Positions 53,766 through 63,991 of a stretch of DNA of 64,000 bases are shown piece after piece. Position numbers and translations under genes: made by a program. The stretch lies in assembly GCF_900102545.1 (NCBI RefSeq), contig NZ_FNBN01000003.1, positions 673,461-737,460 on the forward strand. Direction: 5' to 3'. The DNA is from Chitinophaga filiformis. Lineage in GTDB: Bacteria > Bacteroidota > Bacteroidia > Chitinophagales > Chitinophagaceae. The notes beneath the pieces are model-generated. The model saw nothing but the letters and a program-made list of their open reading frames with translations. It ran no database searches and was not told the origin of the DNA. The first letter of the stretch is position 1, and each line of letters starts with the position of its first letter.

Positions 53766-54722
53766 TTAAGATTTCAGCCAGAGTGCAATTGCACCGGTAA
53801 CCAGCAAATTGAGTAATACCAGCGGCAACAGCAGTTTCCAACCGTACCCCATCAGCTGATCATACCTGGGGCGTGGCAATGAAGCGCGCATCAGGATGAA
53901 AATGCCAATGAAGAAAAATGTTTTCAGGAAGAACCATACCACCGGAGGCAGGAACGCTGGTCCCAGCCATCCACCGAAAAACAAGGTGACCGTCATCGCA
54001 GAGATCAATGAAATGCCCAGGTACTCGCCGATAAAGAACATACCGAATTTCATTCCTGAGTATTCCGAGTGGAATCCCGCTATCAGTTCACTCTCTGCTT
54101 CCGGTATATCAAAAGGTAGGCGATGTGTTTCAGCGAGGCCGGCGATAAAGAATATAACGAAGCCGACAGGTTGTGTCACAATAAACCACATGTCCTTCTG
54201 TGCAGCAACAATGTCTCCCAGGTTGAACGACTTACTCAGCATCACAACTCCCATCAGGGAAAGCCCCATGAACACCTCATAGGCGATCATCTGTGAAGCG
54301 CCACGCAATGCACCGAGCAGCGAATATTTATTGTTGGAAGCCCATCCGCCCAGCACGATGCTATACACACCCAATGACGACATAGCAAGGAAGAACATCA
54401 GGCCAACATTCAGATCGGCTACCACGATGCCTGGTGCAAAAGGTATGATGGCAAGCCCCATCAACACACTGGCCACGACGATAGCAGGAGCGAGGATGAA
54501 TACCCATTTATCTGCAAAAGGAGGGATCCAGTCTTCTTTAAAGAAGAGCTTCAGCGTATCGGCCAGTACAATGAACAGTCCGAGCGGACCTGCACGATTA
54601 GGGCCTAACCTGTCCTGCCACAAAGCCAGTAGTCTGCGTTCTACCCAGATGAGCCCCGCAGCGATATTCAGGAATACAAAGAGTACGCCTAATACGATCC
54701 ATATGTGTTGCATTACAGTCAT
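53766..54722 (-). CDS. nuoH: NADH-quinone oxidoreductase subunit H
   Basis: About 318 residues; start ATG 54722 forms an ATGA overlap with nuoG, better than the longer frame from 54749. Eight TMs, quinone-cavity signature [38 protein letters not shown]-type block ([29 protein letters not shown]) and [29 protein letters not shown]. It links the quinone site to the membrane arm. Confidence 0.95.
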   Translation of the reverse strand: [318 protein letters not shown]

Positions 54723-57430
54723 ACAGTTACAGTTGAGTGGTTGATCCATGCACCCCAGCTGAGTGCTTCCATACCTGTCAGTCCTGCAGGCACCAGCATA
54801 ATGCCGTCAGGTAATGATTCATTGATAGAAAGCGGGAGTGCGTATGTTTTTCCATCGCTTTTTACGCTGACAGTATCCCCGTTCTTTAACTGGGCCTGTT
54901 CCGCATCGCGTTTGGATAATGAGACATAAGGCTCGGGAGATTGTGAAGCAATTCCTTTTGTGTATACGCTTAATTCGCCGGAACCAAAGAGATGATACTG
55001 TGGTAGCAGCATCCATTTGCCAACACGGGGCGTAAATGCATCGGGAATGTCTTTGGAGAATACAGGCGGTGTCGTGGTCTGTTCAAATAGTCTGACGCCG
55101 GGATCTCCTCCTTTCAATGCACCACCAGCTTCTTCCTGGTACTTGGTTACAGACTGGCCGGAGTTCCATCCGGGCGCCCAGAAGAAAGGGATAAGGGGAG
55201 AAGGCGGCAACCCCCTGTATCCTTCCATTGTATATGACAGCGATGAGTCGTCGTCCTGTAGCGGTTTAGGCTCGCTTACCGTCATGTTGGCCAGCATAGC
55301 TGTACGACCGCTATAGCGGTGTGATTCGCGGGGAATACGGGCGCCATGTATACGGAAGTCGTGTGGCGGCGCTACCCGGGATACACCTGCAAATTGCGGG
55401 TACTTATTTTCCAATGCCACCAACAGATCTTCCATATGTTTTGCATGGCCATTGGAGACAGTATTCAGCAATGCTTTGACGTCAGCGAGCCATTTGAAGC
55501 TTTCCCTGATCTCACTGTTTGCCGGCATGAACACCTGGCTACTGCGTTGTGCACGGGCTTCATTATTTACGAAAGTACCATCAGCCTCGGCGAATGTAGC
55601 AGCGGGAATCAGTACATGCGCTTTCTCTGTTGTGCGGTTGTGTAAGGTGTCGAGAACGACGATATGTTTACACTTGCTGAAGAAGGCGTCTACCTTGGCC
55701 GCTGGAATACTACGGTAAAGATCGTTTTCCAGGATGATAGCGGTAACATTGTTTGCAGCGCGTTGTATATTGGCGACTGCCCTGTCGAAAGACGACGCAC
55801 GCATCATAGCGAGCCCCATGCTGTTACAGTCCTGCATAACAAATGCCAGCCCTGCTTTCTTTTCATTGATGTGAAGCGCCGCAGCAATATCAAATGCAGC
55901 CCTGATCAGCGCATTGTTCCAGCAGGAGGTGCCCGCAATGATCACAGGATGTTTAGCTTCCTGCAGGGCTTTACTGATGTCAGCAGCTTTGGCAAGGAGC
56001 TCTTCGCCTGCATGGGGAACCTCAGGTAGTGAAGGATTAAGTATATGGGCAATGGCAAAACCCAGTCTTGCCATATCATCCGGCGCGGCCTTCATGGTAG
56101 CGGAGGATATCTCGTCAAGCGGTGAAGGAAGCATGGTCACGTTGGCCAGGAATCCTTTGTCGTCCTGCACCAGTTCTTTGATAGCCGCATCATGCCAGGT
56201 GGGAATGGGTAGTTGTTCAGTAGTATGTGTGGCAGCTGTCTTCATGACCGACTGCCGTACCGCCAGCGCCATAATAGGAGCCGTATTCCAGATGTCTTCA
56301 CCTAGTACCAGCACAGCATCTGCCTGTTCAATCTCGTGCAGGGAAGGCGTGTGTATACAACCTGCCTGCAAGATGTCCACTATCTTCTGTTCAACATATA
56401 CCAGGTCGTCTGGTACACCCTGATAAAAGTTTTCTTTACCTACCAGTTCCATGAGGGCATAGTTACTCTCAAGAGACGCTCTTGGGGAGCCGATGCCGAT
56501 CAGGGTATGTCCGCTTACCAATGTACGCATGTATTGCAGTACCGTGTCATGTCCTGCGGCCTCTATTGCCTGATTGCGGATGAGTGGCTGTGTGATACGG
56601 TTTTCGCTGTTGACAAATTCATATCCGAAACGTCCTTTGTCGCACAGAAAATAGCCGTTCACTTCATGGTTATACCTGTTTACAACATTGCGTAGCTGTC
56701 CGTAACGCTCGCCGGCAATGGTATTACAGCCAAGACTGCAATGCTGGCAAACGGAAGGTGCATTGGTGAGATCCCATTTGCGGGTATAATGTTCTTTTAA
56801 AGTCTTATCTGTAAATACACCTGTAGGGCATACTTCCACCAGGTTGCCACTGAAGGGACTTTCCAGTACACCGTCTTTTTCTCTGCCGAAATAAACATGA
56901 TTATGCGCGGCGAACACATTGAGGTCTTTTCCTCCTGCATAATCGTGGTAAAAACGCACGCAGCGGTAACACTGGATGCAGCGGTTCATTTCATGATTGA
57001 TGAGAGGACCCAGGTATTGATTGGGATAGGTGCGCTTTTTGAAATGATAGTGCCGGTAGTTGTGGCCTGACATTACCGTCATATCCTGAAGATGGCAGCA
57101 GCCGCCTTCATCGCATACGGGACAGTCATGCGGGTGATTGGTCATGAGCCATGCCACGACCTGTGAACGGAAAGTCTTCGCTGTTTCATCTTCGACAGAA
57201 ATACGCATTCCGTCTTTTACACCTTCCATACAACTCATGACCAGACGACCACGGGTGTCTTCTTCATCTTTAAAGACCTTTATTGCACATTGGCGGCAGG
57301 CGCCAACACTGCCCATGGCGGGATGCCAGCAGAAGTAGGGCAGATCAATTCCGAGGCTCAAACAGGCTTCCAGCAGATTCTTACCTGCTTTTACATCGAA
57401 GGGTTTGTTATCAATATAAATTGTAGGCAT
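54719..57430 (-). CDS. nuoG: NADH-quinone oxidoreductase subunit G with the extra N7 site
   Basis: A 903-residue subunit, nearly the size of the E. coli protein (908). N-terminal 2Fe-2S site CWHPAMGSVGACRQC...C, then the His/Cys N5 site HPHDCPVCDEGGCC, N4 sites (CIQCYRC...CPTGVF), and the extra N7 site CQHCSLGC followed 27 residues later by Cys, the exact CxxCxxxCx27C spacing. The remaining 650 residues form the inactive molybdopterin-oxidoreductase-like domain. It accepts electrons from NuoEF in the cytosolic arm. Confidence 0.95.
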   Translation of the reverse strand: MPTIYIDNKPFDVKAGKNLLEACLSLGIDLPYFCWHPAMGSVGACRQCAIKVFKDEEDTRGRLVMSCMEGVKDGMRISVEDETAKTFRSQVVAWLMTNHPHDCPVCDEGGCCHLQDMTVMSGHNYRHYHFKKRTYPNQYLGPLINHEMNRCIQCYRCVRFYHDYAGGKDLNVFAAHNHVYFGREKDGVLESPFSGNLVEVCPTGVFTDKTLKEHYTRKWDLTNAPSVCQHCSLGCNTIAGERYGQLRNVVNRYNHEVNGYFLCDKGRFGYEFVNSENRITQPLIRNQAIEAAGHDTVLQYMRTLVSGHTLIGIGSPRASLESNYALMELVGKENFYQGVPDDLVYVEQKIVDILQAGCIHTPSLHEIEQADAVLVLGEDIWNTAPIMALAVRQSVMKTAATHTTEQLPIPTWHDAAIKELVQDDKGFLANVTMLPSPLDEISSATMKAAPDDMARLGFAIAHILNPSLPEVPHAGEELLAKAADISKALQEAKHPVIIAGTSCWNNALIRAAFDIAAALHINEKKAGLAFVMQDCNSMGLAMMRASSFDRAVANIQRAANNVTAIILENDLYRSIPAAKVDAFFSKCKHIVVLDTLHNRTTEKAHVLIPAATFAEADGTFVNNEARAQRSSQVFMPANSEIRESFKWLADVKALLNTVSNGHAKHMEDLLVALENKYPQFAGVSRVAPPHDFRIHGARIPRESHRYSGRTAMLANMTVSEPKPLQDDDSSLSYTMEGYRGLPPSPLIPFFWAPGWNSGQSVTKYQEEAGGALKGGDPGVRLFEQTTTPPVFSKDIPDAFTPRVGKWMLLPQYHLFGSGELSVYTKGIASQSPEPYVSLSKRDAEQAQLKNGDTVSVKSDGKTYALPLSINESLPDGIMLVPAGLTGMEALSWGAWINHSTVTV

Positions 57431-57457
57431 GTGGAGATGTATTTATACTATTCTTCG

Positions 57458-58747
57458 TCAGTCATACGGACATTTTTTATGCTCAATATGTTTTTCAAAA
57501 TCATCACGGAAATATTTCAATGCACTCTGCAATGGTTCCATCGCGCCGGGCGCTAATGCGCAGAAAGTATTGCCGGGGCCAAGGAGTTGCGTATGCATGT
57601 TCAGTAGTTCGAGATCTTCCGGTGTACCTTCTCCTTTTTCGAGAGATAGCAAGATCTTTTCCACCCAGGGCAGGCCTTCCCGGCAGGGCGTACACCATCC
57701 GCAGCTTTCCTGTGCGAAGAAGTGCTGCAGGTTATGTACGAAACCAACAGGGCAGGTGCCGCTATCCATTACGATCATGGTACCTGTGCCTAAGCGACTG
57801 CCTGCGGCTGCAACAGATTTGTAATCCATTTTGATGTCGAGGTGCTGTGTAGTGAGAAAGTCAGTAGAAGCGCCACCGGGTAATGCGCCTTTCAACTCAA
57901 ATCCATTTTTCATACCACCGGCATGTTCTTCGATCAGCTCGCGCATGGTAACACCCATGGGTAGCTCCCATGTGCCGGGTCGTTTTACTTTGCCACTTAC
58001 GCCATATAGTTTGGTGCCGCCATCGTCACTGTAGCTGAGGCCTTTGAACCAATCAGCGCCATTGTTGACAATATGGGGCACACAGCAAAGTGTTTCCACA
58101 TTATTCACGATAGTGGGTTTGCCAAACAAACCGCTGATCTGCGGAAAGGGCGGTTTAGCCCTTGGTGTGGCGCGTTTCCCTTCCAATGCGTTCAGCAGGG
58201 CAGTTTCTTCTCCACACATATAGCGGCCTACACCGGTATGCAGGTGCATGTCCAGGTGGAAACCACTCCCCAGGATATCCCTGCCAAGGTAACCGGCATC
58301 ATATGCTTCCTGGATGCTTTTCCGGATAAGGTCTGCCGCCTTGTGATATGCCCAGCGTAAGAACACATAGGAGATTTCTGCCTGGATGGCGTAAGCGGCC
58401 AGGATCATGCCTTCTATCAGCTGATGTGGATTACCTTCCAGCAACAGTCTGTCTTTGAAAGTACCCGGCTCCATTTCGTCGGCGTTGGCAACAAGATATT
58501 TGGGATGAGGCGCCTGGTCGCCCATAGGCACAAGGCTCCATTTAATGCCGGTGTTAAAGCCGGCGCCACCGCGTCCTTTCAGGTTACTGTCCTGTACCAG
58601 CTTCTGTAGTGCAGCTGGCGACATACCTCCTCCACATACCTTGCGCACGGCAGCGTATCCGCCCGTCATTTCATATTCTTTCAGGTTAAGCGGCGGGCGA
58701 TCGGGATGAATGTTCCTGGTAAGCGGGCGTTCCATTGTATTATGCAT
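57458..58747 (-). CDS. nuoF: NADH-quinone oxidoreductase subunit F
   Basis: A 429-residue FMN and NADH-binding subunit. Seen: GRGGAGFNTGIKWSLVP (NADH/FMN loop), ANADEMEPGTFKDRLLLEGNPHQLIEGMILAAYAI, GRYMCGEETALLNALEG and the N3 4Fe-4S motif ESCGWCTPCREG...NTFC. Start may be 58747 or the Met four codons later (58735); the first overlaps nuoE by 8 bases. Confidence 0.95.
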   Translation of the reverse strand: MHNTMERPLTRNIHPDRPPLNLKEYEMTGGYAAVRKVCGGGMSPAALQKLVQDSNLKGRGGAGFNTGIKWSLVPMGDQAPHPKYLVANADEMEPGTFKDRLLLEGNPHQLIEGMILAAYAIQAEISYVFLRWAYHKAADLIRKSIQEAYDAGYLGRDILGSGFHLDMHLHTGVGRYMCGEETALLNALEGKRATPRAKPPFPQISGLFGKPTIVNNVETLCCVPHIVNNGADWFKGLSYSDDGGTKLYGVSGKVKRPGTWELPMGVTMRELIEEHAGGMKNGFELKGALPGGASTDFLTTQHLDIKMDYKSVAAAGSRLGTGTMIVMDSGTCPVGFVHNLQHFFAQESCGWCTPCREGLPWVEKILLSLEKGEGTPEDLELLNMHTQLLGPGNTFCALAPGAMEPLQSALKYFRDDFEKHIEHKKCPYD

Positions 58748-59204
58748 ATTTTTTTAAGATATCGTCCAGCATTGCAGGCTCCACATCACTGTACAGATCT
58801 TTGTCGATCATCAGCGCAGGAGCGTGATCACAGCAGCCGAGGCATACATTGGGCAGCAGTGTAAATCGCTCGTCTGCGCTTGTTTGTCCCATACGGATCT
58901 GCAGCTTCTCTTCGAGGGCTTTATGTAATGCACGGTATCCCATTACATAACAGGAGATACTGTCGCAGAGCAGGATAATGTGTCTGCCCACAGGTCTGCG
59001 GAAGATGAGATTGTAGAAAGTAGCGACACTGTCTACTTCCGCAGGACTTATTTCCAGATAGTCTGCAATGGCCTCAACGCTTTCGTCACTGACCCATCCG
59101 CGGTGCTGCTGTACAATTTTCAATGCCTCGATCACTGATGCCTTTTTATAAGGCACCAGGCTTATTTCGTGGTCAATTGCCTGTTTTTCTGTTGCTGTAA
59201 GCAT
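58740..59204 (-). CDS. nuoE: NADH-quinone oxidoreductase subunit E
   Basis: A 154-residue thioredoxin-fold subunit with the N1a 2Fe-2S site: CDSISC near residue 85 and CLGCC near 125, the C-x4-C...C-x3-C pattern of the family. N-terminal helical bundle (SVEAIADYLEISPAEVDSVATFYNLIF) is typical. Starts 16 bases after nuoCD. Confidence 0.9.
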   Translation of the reverse strand: MLTATEKQAIDHEISLVPYKKASVIEALKIVQQHRGWVSDESVEAIADYLEISPAEVDSVATFYNLIFRRPVGRHIILLCDSISCYVMGYRALHKALEEKLQIRMGQTSADERFTLLPNVCLGCCDHAPALMIDKDLYSDVEPAMLDDILKKYA

Positions 59205-59220
59205 AAAAAAGTTTATTTCA

Positions 59221-60963
59221 CTATCTATCTATATCTGCCAGTACATAATCCACGCTTCCCAGGATGGAAAGCAGGTCTGCCACTGTATAACCTCTACTGA
59301 TATATGGCACCATCTGCATATGTGCAAATGACGGAGTGCGTATACGTGTACGATAGGATGAGGTGTTACCATCGCTCACCAGGTAATAGCTGTTAGCTCC
59401 TTTTGTAGCTTCCACGCAGCTCATCGCTTCTCCGGGAGGGATAACGGGTCCCCAGCTCACATTCAGGAAGTGATTGATGAGGGTTTCTATATCCTGCATG
59501 GTATGTTTCTTAATGGGAGGAGTGGTGAGTGGGTGGTCTGCCTTATAGTTTCCTGCGGGCATATTGTTAAGGCATTGTTCGACGATGCGGAGGCTTTGTC
59601 TCATTTCTTCCACCCTAACGAGGGAGCGGTCATAACAGTCGCCATTCTGGGCTATGGGAATATCGAAATCAAACATCTCGTAACCGGAGTAGGGCCTTTT
59701 TTTGCGGAAGTCCCATTCGAATCCGCAGGCCCTCAATCCAGGCCCAGTCACCCCCCATTCGATAGCCTCTTCCAATGTATAGACACCGATGCCTTTAGTA
59801 CGGGCTTTTATGAGGCTATTCCGTAGCACCATGTCATTATATTGCTTCAGTTCTTTCGGGAAGTGGGTGATAAACTCACGTACGAGTTTGTCCCATCCCG
59901 CTGGCAGGTCCTGCGCTACACCACCTATGCGGAACCAGTTAGGATGCATGCGGTCGCCGCAGATGGCTTCAATGATGTCGAAGATCTTTTCCCTTTGGGT
60001 GAACATGTAGAATACGGGAGATAGTTGACCCAGGTCCTGCGCAAAGGTTCCGAACCATACCAGGTGGCTGTTGATGCGGAATAGTTCGCAGAGCATTACC
60101 CTGATCACTTTTACTCTCTCGGGTACTTTGATGCCTGCCAGTTCTTCTACTGCGAGAAGATAGGCGAGGTTGTTCATTACACCTCCGAGGTAATCTACAC
60201 GGTCTGTATAAGGGATATAGGTGTGCCAGCTCTGGCGTTCACCCATTTTTTCTGCCCCGCGGTGATGGAAACCTATTTCGGGAACAGCGTCTACGATCTC
60301 TTCTCCATCAAGTTGCAGGATGATGCGCAGTACTCCATGGGTACCAGGGTGCTGCGGACCGATGTTCAGGAACATAAAGTCGGAGTCTTCGCTGTGTGCC
60401 TGCAGGCCCCACTCTTCGGGCTTGAATCGCAGTGCTTCCTGTTCCCGGTCCTGTTTTTCATCCCACAGGTGGAATGGTCCCATTTCTGTTGCCCTGGCGG
60501 GATATTCTTTACGGAGGGGATGGCCTTCCCAGGTGAGTGGCATCAGGAGACGAGTCAGATGGGGATGGCCTTCAAAGCGGATTCCAAACATGTCGTATAC
60601 TTCCCGTTCATACCAGTTGGCATTCTGAAAGATGGTAGTGATGGATGGGAGGCTAGGGTATTCGCCTGCCAGTGCTACCTTGATGCGGATGAACTCATTG
60701 TATTTGAACGAGAACAGGTGATAAACAACGGTAAAATCAGCAACAGGTAATTTCTCTTTGCCGGCCCTGTCCCGTTCGTCTATCCCTGATAGATCGTACA
60801 GGAGCAGAAAGTGATTTGATTTCAGGTACCCGATAACGGCTTGAATACTTCTCTTACTTGTCCATAGTGTAAGTATTCCGTCGGCTGTTATCTGTTCCTG
60901 AAAGGTGTCCGGGCCGAATCGTTGTATCAGTTGTCCGAGTATTTTATGTTCCGTCTCCAGCAT
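59221..60963 (-). CDS. nuoCD: NADH-quinone oxidoreductase fused subunits C and D
   Basis: A 580-residue fusion. NuoC part (about 1-180) has [55 protein letters not shown]; NuoD part starts near 190 ([47 protein letters not shown]) and ends with [12 protein letters not shown]. The HPGTHG loop lines the quinone pocket with NuoB. In E. coli the same fusion exists; many bacteria have separate genes. Confidence 0.95.
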   Translation of the reverse strand: MLETEHKILGQLIQRFGPDTFQEQITADGILTLWTSKRSIQAVIGYLKSNHFLLLYDLSGIDERDRAGKEKLPVADFTVVYHLFSFKYNEFIRIKVALAGEYPSLPSITTIFQNANWYEREVYDMFGIRFEGHPHLTRLLMPLTWEGHPLRKEYPARATEMGPFHLWDEKQDREQEALRFKPEEWGLQAHSEDSDFMFLNIGPQHPGTHGVLRIILQLDGEEIVDAVPEIGFHHRGAEKMGERQSWHTYIPYTDRVDYLGGVMNNLAYLLAVEELAGIKVPERVKVIRVMLCELFRINSHLVWFGTFAQDLGQLSPVFYMFTQREKIFDIIEAICGDRMHPNWFRIGGVAQDLPAGWDKLVREFITHFPKELKQYNDMVLRNSLIKARTKGIGVYTLEEAIEWGVTGPGLRACGFEWDFRKKRPYSGYEMFDFDIPIAQNGDCYDRSLVRVEEMRQSLRIVEQCLNNMPAGNYKADHPLTTPPIKKHTMQDIETLINHFLNVSWGPVIPPGEAMSCVEATKGANSYYLVSDGNTSSYRTRIRTPSFAHMQMVPYISRGYTVADLLSILGSVDYVLADIDR

Positions 60964-60975
60964 ATTTATCCGGTT

Positions 60976-61614
60976 TTATATTTCGTCGATTCCTCTGAAG
61001 GAGGTCATGTTAGTACGTATATCGCGTCTGCTTTCTTTCATCGAAGGCATATGTGGTTTTATTACTCCCTGTTCGCCGATAGTCCAGCTGAGCGGGCGGG
61101 CTTCCTTACCTACTGCATCGGCGAGTAGTGTCAATCCCTGCATAAATGCGTCGGGTCTTGGCGGACACCCGGGTACATATACATCTACCGGCAGGAATTT
61201 ATCTACGCCCTGTACAACGCTATATATGTCATACATACCTCCGCTGTTGGCACAGCTTCCCATGGAAATTACCCAGCGGGGTTCCATCATTTGTTCATGG
61301 AGCCGTTTGATAATAGGGACCATTTTAATAAAGACGGTGCCTGCGATGACCATGACGTCTGCTTCGCGCGGCGTACCACGGATCACTTCTGCACCGAATC
61401 TTGCGACATCATATTTACTGGTGATACTGGTAGCCATTTCAACGAAACAGCAACTTAGCCCGAAGTGGAATGGCCACATGGAATTTTTGCGTCCCCATGC
61501 GAGGAGGTCCTGCACGGTAGTGAGCATAATACTTCTGCTGACAGCTTCTTCCATGCTGCCGTTTCCCGAGATATGGCCCGACTGATCGCCTGGCTTACTT
61601 AGCCACCATTTCAT
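60976..61614 (-). CDS. nuoB: NADH-quinone oxidoreductase subunit B
   Basis: A 212-residue subunit holding terminal cluster N2: adjacent cysteines in GLSCCFVEM, then GSCANSGG and [11 protein letters not shown]. It passes electrons to quinone. Overlaps nuoA by 20 bases; the C-terminal 30 residues are extra and charged compared with short forms. Confidence 0.95.
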   Translation of the reverse strand: MKWWLSKPGDQSGHISGNGSMEEAVSRSIMLTTVQDLLAWGRKNSMWPFHFGLSCCFVEMATSITSKYDVARFGAEVIRGTPREADVMVIAGTVFIKMVPIIKRLHEQMMEPRWVISMGSCANSGGMYDIYSVVQGVDKFLPVDVYVPGCPPRPDAFMQGLTLLADAVGKEARPLSWTIGEQGVIKPHMPSMKESRRDIRTNMTSFRGIDEI

Positions 61615-62032
61615 TTTGTTTCTGTTTTTGTTTGTAGGCTTTTAATATTTTGCTGGCATCTGCTCCTATGTTCAGGGCGCCAATGCCCCACTCGTATATC
61701 AGTACGACTACAAGTTGTGCGATAAAGAGCGCTACGCCGATATAACCGGGCCATCCGAGGTCATAGAAGCCAAGGGCCCAGAGCATGATGAATACGGCCT
61801 CCACGTCGAAGATGACGAACAACATGGCGACCAGATAGAATTGTACGGAGAAACGAATACGGGCAGAGCCGGTTTGCTCTATACCACCTTCATAGGGCTT
61901 GTTGGTGGCGCGGTCGTTGTGACGTTGTCCTAATATATAAGACAATGAAAGGATAGCAGCAAGTAATATTACTACCAGGCCAGCATAGAGCAATAGCGGC
62001 CATAAGGGAATACCTTGAGTTTCGTTTCCCAT
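61595..62032 (-). CDS. nuoA: NADH-quinone oxidoreductase subunit A
   Basis: A 145-residue subunit with three TMs and the loop [40 protein letters not shown], typical of NuoA at the quinone-cavity entrance. First gene of the 13-gene operon; the 5' region to 62178 contains a small hairpin near 62053-62072 (GAGGAATAC...GTATTCTC) but no clear promoter. Confidence 0.95.
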   Translation of the reverse strand: MGNETQGIPLWPLLLYAGLVVILLAAILSLSYILGQRHNDRATNKPYEGGIEQTGSARIRFSVQFYLVAMLFVIFDVEAVFIMLWALGFYDLGWPGYIGVALFIAQLVVVLIYEWGIGALNIGADASKILKAYKQKQKQNEMVAK

Positions 62033-62178
62033 AACGTAAAATTTTCCCGGAAGAGGAATACAGGGGTATTCTCTCCTTTTAATAGAAAAGAAAGATGGTC
62101 CTTAATCCGATTTGACATACCATATACCTGACTAACGAAAGCGTAGAAGTGGTACGGACAGTCTAACGTAATTAGTAC

Positions 62179-62610
62179 TTAGCTGATGATGTAATGTTCG
62201 AGGTTCTGAATAATGAAGTCTTTGTTGCTGATGACATATTTCAGAATGTCACCGATGGAGATAAGGCCGGTCAATTGATTGTTTTCGATAACGGGGAGAT
62301 GGCGGATGAACTTATTCGTCATCAATTGCATGCAGTATTCAACTTCTGTATCAGGTGTAACAAATACCGGGCTATCGGTCATAATGTCCCTGACTAGTGT
62401 TTCTTTGGAGGAGCGTCCTTTCAGGATGACTTTGCGTGCGTAATCCCGTTCTGTGAATATGCCTATCAGTTGTCCACTTTCGTCCACTACTACTAGTGCG
62501 CCTAAATTTTTTTCTTCGAGTACTTCCAGTGCTTCGTACACGGAGCAGGTTGTGCAGATCGTGTAGACCATGTTTCCTTTTATTTGCAGGATATTTCTAA
62601 CAGTATCCAT
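62179..62610 (-). CDS. Two-CBS-domain protein
   Basis: A 143-residue cytosolic protein consisting of a Bateman pair: CBS1 about 5-65 (VYTICTTCSVYEALEVLEEKNLGALVVVDESGQLIGIFTERDYARKVI) and CBS2 about 70-130 (VTPDTEVEYCMQLMTNKFIRHLPVIENNQLTGLISIGDILKYVI). Such small proteins bind adenine nucleotides and regulate partners or act as energy sensors. It lies upstream of nuoA on the same strand but separated by 146 bases, so co-transcription is uncertain. Confidence 0.9.
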   Translation of the reverse strand: MDTVRNILQIKGNMVYTICTTCSVYEALEVLEEKNLGALVVVDESGQLIGIFTERDYARKVILKGRSSKETLVRDIMTDSPVFVTPDTEVEYCMQLMTNKFIRHLPVIENNQLTGLISIGDILKYVISNKDFIIQNLEHYIIS

Positions 62611-63188
62611 AACAAAGAATTTAAGGAAGTGACTTTACTATTAAGTTAGGCTTTTTTTGAATAAAAACAACTTTAAATGTGGATTTTAAATTTAGAGAGC
62701 TGATAAACGGTATCTGATAGGGGCGTTGCGAGCCCTTTACAGGAGCAGGTTATAGGGATATTTAGTTTAATATATCATCAGGTAGTATATCTATGACGAC
62801 TAATATGGATAAGTCTGTTGTTATTGTTGCGTCTTTCTTCTGAAAGGTCATCCTGCTGTTCATTTGTTTCAGATGCGAATGGCGCGTAACGTGTTGAAAA
62901 ATAGCGTACCTTGCACACAAGATTCTCGTTAACAAGCAACTCCAAAACAGCAGCAGGCTTCTACCTGACAGACGGGATAGTATACAGGTATTGTCAAAAG
63001 AGCATGTGAATTTTAAAGCCAATTTGTTACTATTGAGCAAATCCACGTATCAGCAATGTGATCCGCAGTGAAGCAAAGCAGTGCGATGAAATTACTATGT
63101 TCCAAACAGTAGCAGTGTATAAAGCTTAACCAATTTTAGCTTATCTGTTATCGGCAGCGTTCATCATTTATCACCAAAATCATACACC
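62611..63188. other. Gene-free stretch of 578 bases
   Basis: A minus-strand frame (62762-63046) has poor protein-like composition and no recognisable motif. No strong hairpin, promoter or RNA gene is evident. I see nothing supportable here. Confidence 0.5.
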
Positions 63189-63908
63189 ATGAAAAAGGTT
63201 CTCCTTCTTTTCTTGCTCATTCCTCTATTGGGAACAGCACAAACGAAAACAGTACTTTCAATTAACCGCGTATTTGCAAAGAATGATAAAGTCGCCCAAT
63301 TTGAAAAAGCACTTGCCAGCCATGCGCAGAAATTCCACAAAGGCGATTTGAGCTGGCGGGTATGGAGTATAGAATCAGGTCCGGACTTCGGTGGCTATCT
63401 GATTACTGAGGGACCTAATACCTGGGATTCTCTTAATAACCGTGGCGATATCAGTGCTGCACACACGGCAGACTGGAACAATAATATAATGCCGTTGATC
63501 GAAGGGCGAGGTTCCGGTGAATATTATGTTTTCCAGGCTGATTTGAGTACCGTGCAGCTCACTGACTATGCTGACAAGGCAGTGATCAACCATATAACGG
63601 CGAACCCCGGTAAAATTGCCGATGTGCAGGAGCTTACCAGGAAGCTGAAAAAGGTATGGGAAGCCGGTAAAGAGTCCGTTGCAGTGTACGCTGTGGCCTT
63701 TTCCGGGGAGCCCGGCTATATTGCTGTAACACGATTGAGAGAGGGATTAAAAGAATTGTCTGCCGATTACCGCAAACCATTGGCAGCAAGATATGATGAG
63801 GCCTATGGTTCGGGTGCATTTGATACCTGGCTGAAAGACTATGCCGGCGCAGTGAAACTCCGTTGGACAGAACTCATCATCTTTAAGCCCGAGTTGAGTT
63901 CGAAATAA
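63189..63908 (+). CDS. Secreted protein with two dimeric alpha/beta-barrel-like repeats
   Basis: A 239-residue protein with signal peptide MKKVLLLFLLIPLLGTAQ. The mature part seems to be a tandem of two similar alpha/beta halves: VLSINRVFAKNDKVAQFEKALASHAQKF...WSIESGPDFGGYLITEGPNTW and VINHITANPGKIADVQELTRKLKKVW...VAFSGEPGYIAVTRLREGLKEL. Each has strand, long helix and two strands, reminiscent of ABM/NIPSNAP-type ferredoxin-like folds. Function unknown; periplasmic location is likely. No neighbours in the same unit; a GC-containing hairpin follows. Confidence 0.75.
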   Translation: MKKVLLLFLLIPLLGTAQTKTVLSINRVFAKNDKVAQFEKALASHAQKFHKGDLSWRVWSIESGPDFGGYLITEGPNTWDSLNNRGDISAAHTADWNNNIMPLIEGRGSGEYYVFQADLSTVQLTDYADKAVINHITANPGKIADVQELTRKLKKVWEAGKESVAVYAVAFSGEPGYIAVTRLREGLKELSADYRKPLAARYDEAYGSGAFDTWLKDYAGAVKLRWTELIIFKPELSSK

Positions 63909-63930
63909 ATACTGATCAATATAACTGGTT

Positions 63931-63991
63931 AAAAGATCCGGCATCTTTCCTGTTGGCTCCTGTTTTCTCCAGGACAAGCTGCCGGTCTTTT
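63931..63991 (+). terminator. Terminator-like hairpin after the secreted protein gene
   Basis: AAAAGATCCGGCA (63931-63943) pairs with TGCCGGTCTTTT (63980-63991), with an internal loop, ending in T. The stem is good although the loop is long. Confidence 0.6.

Noticed and set aside
62762..63046. 94-residue minus-strand ORF
   Set aside because: Composition is not protein-like, no motif, no homologue recognised, and no promoter or stop-linked hairpin; treated as chance.
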